NCBI RefSeq assembly: GCF_038050375.1
Contig: NZ_CP150886.1
Span: forward strand, 1,839,318-1,903,317
Source: Okeanomitos corallinicola TIOX110
GTDB taxonomy: Bacteria > Cyanobacteriota > Cyanobacteriia > Cyanobacteriales > Nostocaceae
Direction of reading: 5' to 3'
Length of the DNA: 64,000 nt
Notes under the pieces: model-generated
The model's database searches: none
What the model was told of the DNA's origin: nothing
What the model saw: only the letters and a program-made list of their open reading frames with translations
Program-made: the position numbers and the translations under genes
In this document: positions 61,165 to 64,000 of the stretch, piece after piece
Layout of the letters: every line of letters begins with the position of its first letter
Position numbering within the stretch: position 1 is the stretch's first letter

Positions 61165-62313
61165 ATGTCATTATTTACTAAATTATTATACCTCAACCTA
61201 AATTCAGTTAATAAACCACTTGAAAATTTTTTTACTGAAATAGTTGTTTGTTTTTTTCAACATAATCAAACTATTCTGATTAACTGGTTAAAATATCACT
61301 CAATTATTAATGATGAAACTTATTCTGAAATAGAAATTTCACCTCAAAAAAAATATGCAAGACTACCAAATCAAAATGAAGATAGTATAATTGATATACA
61401 AGTTAAGTTATCAAATGAAATATATACAGATGTAATATTTATTGAGTCTAAAATAGGGGCTAAAGATGGAAATAATAATTTAAAAAAATATGCTGAGATT
61501 TTGAGTGATTTACCAAATTTCAGACATCGAATTTTAATTTATATCACTCGTGACTATGATCCAAAAGAAGAAATTAAGACTTTTGCATCAAAATCACCAC
61601 AAGTAAGTTTTTATGAATTGAGATGGCACGAATTTTATGATTTTTTAAATAATCATGAAGAAGATAGTTTAAAACAAGAGATATTAAAGTTTATGGAGGA
61701 TAATCAAATGTTTCAAAGGAAGATATTCTCGGAGATTGATATACTATCAATGCTATTTGATAGAATTTTTGATAAAAATAAAAATATTATAGACATGACT
61801 CTCAATGATGAAATTAAAGATGAATTTGTGAAAAATTTTGGCTATGGTAATCTAGAAAAACCAATGTTTTCAAAATGGAAGAATGATGGTTTATTTACAA
61901 TCACAAAACAATTTACAGATTGGAAATTTAGATATTTTTTAGGATATTTTGATTATACTTCAGAAGATTCCACAGAATATCCAAATATAAAATATCTTAA
62001 ATTAGGTGTATCTATTGGTGTATCTGCTAAATATGCAACATATAAACATTGTGTTGACTCGATGGACAAAGTAATTAATGATAAACCAGATAAATGGATA
62101 AAACGTGAATTTGACAATAATAGATGGATAACTATTGATTCTACAATTGAAATTCAAAAATTATTATCTGGGGAAAATCATTTATCAAACATCAGAAAAT
62201 ATTTTTTAGCGTCTATTAACGAACTTAAAGAAGTTCATGATCAATATTTTGATTGGAATAGTTTAACTACAGAAATAACAACACAAGAAGCTACAAAAGA
62301 ATCTGAATCTTAA
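61165..62313 (+). CDS. PD-(D/E)XK nuclease superfamily protein (PDDEXK_4-like)
   Basis: 382 aa. Active-site residues: Glu25 in ENFFTEIVVCF, Asp77 in SIIDIQVKL, and Glu94-Ser-Lys96 in VIFIESKIGAKDGNN, then LKKYAEIL. This is the order E...D...ExK of the PDDEXK_4 group. The C-terminal 200 residues contain aromatic-rich FRYFLGYFDYTSED and are not recognised. It has very high A/T and Lys/Asn content compared with neighbours, which suggests recent acquisition. Possible role in defence against foreign DNA. No partner methylase or helicase is adjacent. Confidence 0.75.
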   Translation: MSLFTKLLYLNLNSVNKPLENFFTEIVVCFFQHNQTILINWLKYHSIINDETYSEIEISPQKKYARLPNQNEDSIIDIQVKLSNEIYTDVIFIESKIGAKDGNNNLKKYAEILSDLPNFRHRILIYITRDYDPKEEIKTFASKSPQVSFYELRWHEFYDFLNNHEEDSLKQEILKFMEDNQMFQRKIFSEIDILSMLFDRIFDKNKNIIDMTLNDEIKDEFVKNFGYGNLEKPMFSKWKNDGLFTITKQFTDWKFRYFLGYFDYTSEDSTEYPNIKYLKLGVSIGVSAKYATYKHCVDSMDKVINDKPDKWIKREFDNNRWITIDSTIEIQKLLSGENHLSNIRKYFLASINELKEVHDQYFDWNSLTTEITTQEATKESES

Positions 62314-62384
62314 ATAATCAGTAATGTGGGTTAAGCGCATTTATGCTAAAATGCCATTACCACACTCTGTCAGGAGTTTTCTGT

Positions 62385-62609
62385 ATGGCTGACGTTACTT
62401 ACGACGAAATTTTTGGAGCAGTATTAACCTTACCTCCTCTATACAGAGCGATGCTTGCTGAACATCTTCTCAAAAGTCTTGATGAAATTAATCCTGAAGT
62501 TGAGGCCGCTTGGGAAACAGAAATTGCACATCGCATTCAGGCAATAGATGAAGGTCAAGTTACGTTAATACCAGCCGATGAAGTATTACAAAGATTAAGG
62601 AATCGGTGA
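62385..62609 (+). CDS. Antitoxin of ParE/RelE-type pair (addiction module component)
   Basis: 74 aa. Features of the short addiction-module antitoxins: an acidic, helical chain with LPPLYRAMLAEHLLKSLDE, then VEAAWETEIAHRIQAIDEGQ and a PADEVLQRLRN ending. The start is ATG at 62385 with CAGGAG 10-15 bases before it; an in-frame upstream ATG at 62343 exists but the ribosome-binding site supports the later one. Its stop overlaps the toxin's ATG (TGATG), a standard toxin-antitoxin arrangement that couples translation. Confidence 0.9.
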   Translation: MADVTYDEIFGAVLTLPPLYRAMLAEHLLKSLDEINPEVEAAWETEIAHRIQAIDEGQVTLIPADEVLQRLRNR

Positions 62610-62899
62610 TGTTGATTGAATTTGATCCTTATGCACAAATAGAACTTGAAGAAGCGACTTTATACTACGATAACATTAGTTCTAAACTTGGCAATACTTT
62701 TCTTGATGCGGTTGAAAAAACACTTAACCGCATAGTTAATTTTCCAGATGCTTGGACACCAATGATCCAAAATGCTAGACGTTGCCATATTGATGGATTT
62801 CCCTATGGCATAGTTTACAGAGTTCATGGTGATAAAATTCAAATCTTAGCTGTAATGCACCTTCAACGCAAACCAAACTATTGGACAGAGAGAAAATAG
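62609..62899 (+). CDS. RelE/ParE family toxin
   Basis: 96 aa. RelE/ParE fold: IEFDPYAQIELEEATLYYDN, LGNTFLDAVEKTLNRIVNFP, then RRCHIDGFPYGIVYRVHGDK and ILAVMHLQRKPNYW. The conserved basic cluster and the C-terminal R-K-P-x-Y-W are typical of the ParE side. The toxin either inhibits gyrase (ParE) or cuts mRNA (RelE); sequence alone favours ParE-like but does not settle it. GTG at 62606 is an alternative start one codon earlier. Confidence 0.9.
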   Translation: MLIEFDPYAQIELEEATLYYDNISSKLGNTFLDAVEKTLNRIVNFPDAWTPMIQNARRCHIDGFPYGIVYRVHGDKIQILAVMHLQRKPNYWTERK

Positions 62900-63041
62900 G
62901 AATAATCTTTTTTCGAGTTTAGAACTTAAAATGTGATTGCGAATCGCTCTGTAGGAATAGCTAACTGATCATTTATCTTTTTTTGTGCCTTTAAAAAACT
63001 CGGTAAAATGATATTGATATGCTCGTTCTAGGTAATTGATT

Positions 63042-63518
63042 ATGAAATGGGAAGAAGTTTGTGAAAATAAACAATTACAAGATTTACCCTTTAAGATTGA
63101 ATTGAATAAATGGGGACAAATTGTAATGAGTCCTGTAAAAATTAAACATTCATTTTATCAAGGCAGAATTCAACGTTTATTAGAATCTTTATTGAAAACT
63201 GGTGAAGTCATGCCAGAATGTGCAATTAACACATCAGATGGAGTTAAAGTAGCTGATGTTGTTTGGTGTTCAAACACAAGATTTGATCAAATTGAAGATG
63301 AAATATTCGCTTCTATTGCACCAGAAATTTGTATAGAAGTTAAATCAACGGGTAACACTTTTGAGGAAATGGAATTTAAAAAACAATTATATTTAGAAGC
63401 TCAAGCAATTGAAGTATGGTTATGTAATGAACAAGGTCAAATAAAGTTTTTTAATGAACAAGGTGAATTAGAAAAATCTGTGTTAGTTCCTGAATTTCCT
63501 AACCAAATTAAAAGATAA
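63042..63518 (+). CDS. Uma2 family (DUF820) putative endonuclease, short form
   Basis: 158 aa, smaller than the usual 180-200. Core ADVVWCSNT (Asp), PEICIEVKSTGNTFEEMEFK (E-x-K), KKQLYLEAQAIEVWLCN. It keeps the acidic residues and Lys of the PD-(D/E)XK fold but has a shorter N-terminus. ATG at 63042; a TTG lies 6 bp upstream. It follows the toxin by 142 bp. Confidence 0.85.
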   Translation: MKWEEVCENKQLQDLPFKIELNKWGQIVMSPVKIKHSFYQGRIQRLLESLLKTGEVMPECAINTSDGVKVADVVWCSNTRFDQIEDEIFASIAPEICIEVKSTGNTFEEMEFKKQLYLEAQAIEVWLCNEQGQIKFFNEQGELEKSVLVPEFPNQIKR

Positions 63519-63521
63519 TTA

Positions 63522-63563
63522 GATCCCCCTAAATCCCCCTTAAAAAGAGGGACTTTGAGGAAT
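63522..63563. repeat. Interspersed repeat TCCCCCTAAATCCCCC
   Basis: 63530-63562 reads GATCCCCCTAAATCCCCCTT then AAAAAGAGGGACTTTGAGG, a frequent interspersed phrase in cyanobacterial genomes. It lies in the 62-bp gap between convergent genes and may act as a weak terminator. Confidence 0.55.
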
Positions 63564-63580
63564 TTATCTTCCCTAAATTA

Positions 63581-64000
63581 TTACTTCCGACTACCCAAAA
63601 ATTTAGCCGCCGCAATCCCAATAATTCCTGCCACAATAGGATTACTGAGAAACTTAATAATTCCTGGTTGTTCCGCTAAAACTTCTCGAAAAACATCAGG
63701 ATGATTATGATAAGTAAAAGATGCAAGATTACTCACATCATCAGCAGTCATACGATTAGGGTTGTGAGTAGAAAGATTTAATTGTTGTTCTAACCTTTTA
63801 TCATCCAGTCCTCGTTCTTTTAACTGTTTGAAAAAAGCCCGTGCCACATCATCCCGTTCATTGGGTTTAATTTGAGCAATTGCCTTTTGTAATTCCGGTT
63901 CTATCTGACTAGGAGGAATACGTTCTGGTTGCAAAGATTGACTGAATAATTGCCGTCTTTGATCTGTTGTTGTTCTCTGAGCAAAATCATCAAAATTTTC
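63581..64000 (-). CDS. Hypothetical protein, 5' end beyond window
   Basis: At least 139 residues. The frame is open to the right edge, so the true start is outside; a TTG at 63934 is inside the frame and need not be the start. Visible parts are Gln/Arg-rich (DQRRQLFSQS), a helical stretch PNERDDVARAFFKQLKERGL, then NRMTADDVSNLASF, then a glycine/alanine hydrophobic tail VAGIIGIAAAKFLG ending in SRK. It resembles short cyanobacterial proteins with a C-terminal hydrophobic helix, but I do not recognise a family. Confidence 0.55.
   Translation of the reverse strand, partial: ENFDDFAQRTTTDQRRQLFSQSLQPERIPPSQIEPELQKAIAQIKPNERDDVARAFFKQLKERGLDDKRLEQQLNLSTHNPNRMTADDVSNLASFTYHNHPDVFREVLAEQPGIIKFLSNPIVAGIIGIAAAKFLGSRK

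Noticed and set aside
1-64000. tRNA, rRNA, riboswitch or CRISPR features
   Set aside because: Intergenic stretches were read for T-loop (GTTCGA) and known riboswitch cores on both strands, with nothing convincing; a covariance scan would be decisive and was not run.

Overview
The window is chromosomal DNA from a filamentous cyanobacterium, most likely of the order Nostocales. The evidence is about two dozen copies of the palindrome GCGATCGC (HIP1), heptanucleotide tandem tracts (STRR) between genes, low GC, and cyanobacterial families such as NdhF, RbcR/PacR-type LysR regulator, DUF928, Uma2, DUF29, DUF2887, Ser/Thr kinases with an N-terminal Cys4 motif, and a DevH-like Crp protein behind an NtcA-type box. 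Genus cannot be settled from the sequence. No rRNA, tRNA, CRISPR array, intact transposase or prophage was seen.

Layout. 1-5.3 kb: end of an exopolysaccharide or glycan cluster on the + strand (sugar-nucleotide epimerase, GT4 glycosyltransferase, methyltransferase, hexapeptide acyltransferase, Wzx-like flippase, nucleotidyltransferase). 5.7-11.5 kb: a membrane coiled-coil/TPR protein, a Tat/lipoprotein Rieske protein, a degenerate metallo-beta-lactamase-fold protein, panD and ppa. 12.3-23.3 kb: mixed housekeeping genes (DUF362, aspartase/fumarase family, pgsA, S41 protease, GT2, nth, rseP). 23.5-26.5 kb: a kinase fused to a formylglycine-generating-enzyme-like domain, followed 28 bp later by an inward-rectifier K+ channel. 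26.9-35.9 kb: a large RTX nuclease, an adenosine-deaminase-like protein, a rhodanese, mutL, a DUF2887 protein and a decayed STAND/WD40 gene. 35.9-42.6 kb: a class A beta-lactamase-like serine hydrolase, ndhF, a thioredoxin, an NnrU/Z-ISO-like protein and divergent rbcR. 42.8-47.6 kb: a same-strand set of a membrane Ser/Thr kinase, a TPR plus periplasmic-binding protein, a nitroreductase and a PstS-like binding protein, with no transporter permease or ATPase. 47.7-60.2 kb: the DevH-like regulator, a stand-alone DALR-domain protein, HAD phosphatase, PEP-CTERM protein, polA, GAF-GGDEF diguanylate cyclase, peroxiredoxin-like protein, an S8-like peptidase and rpe. 60.3-64 kb: an accessory stretch with two Uma2 proteins, a PD-(D/E)XK nuclease, a ParE/RelE-type toxin-antitoxin pair and a gene cut by the window edge.

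Most interesting: the kinase/binding-protein set (42.8-47.6 kb) looks like a sensory module and not an uptake system; the kinase-FGE/K+ channel pair suggests kinase-linked ion-channel control; three proteins (MBL fold, S8 peptidase, FGE domain) keep the fold but lack a key catalytic residue; and a 129-bp element with perfect 14-bp terminal inverted repeats looks like an undescribed MITE. These are inferences from sequence reading only; no database search was run.
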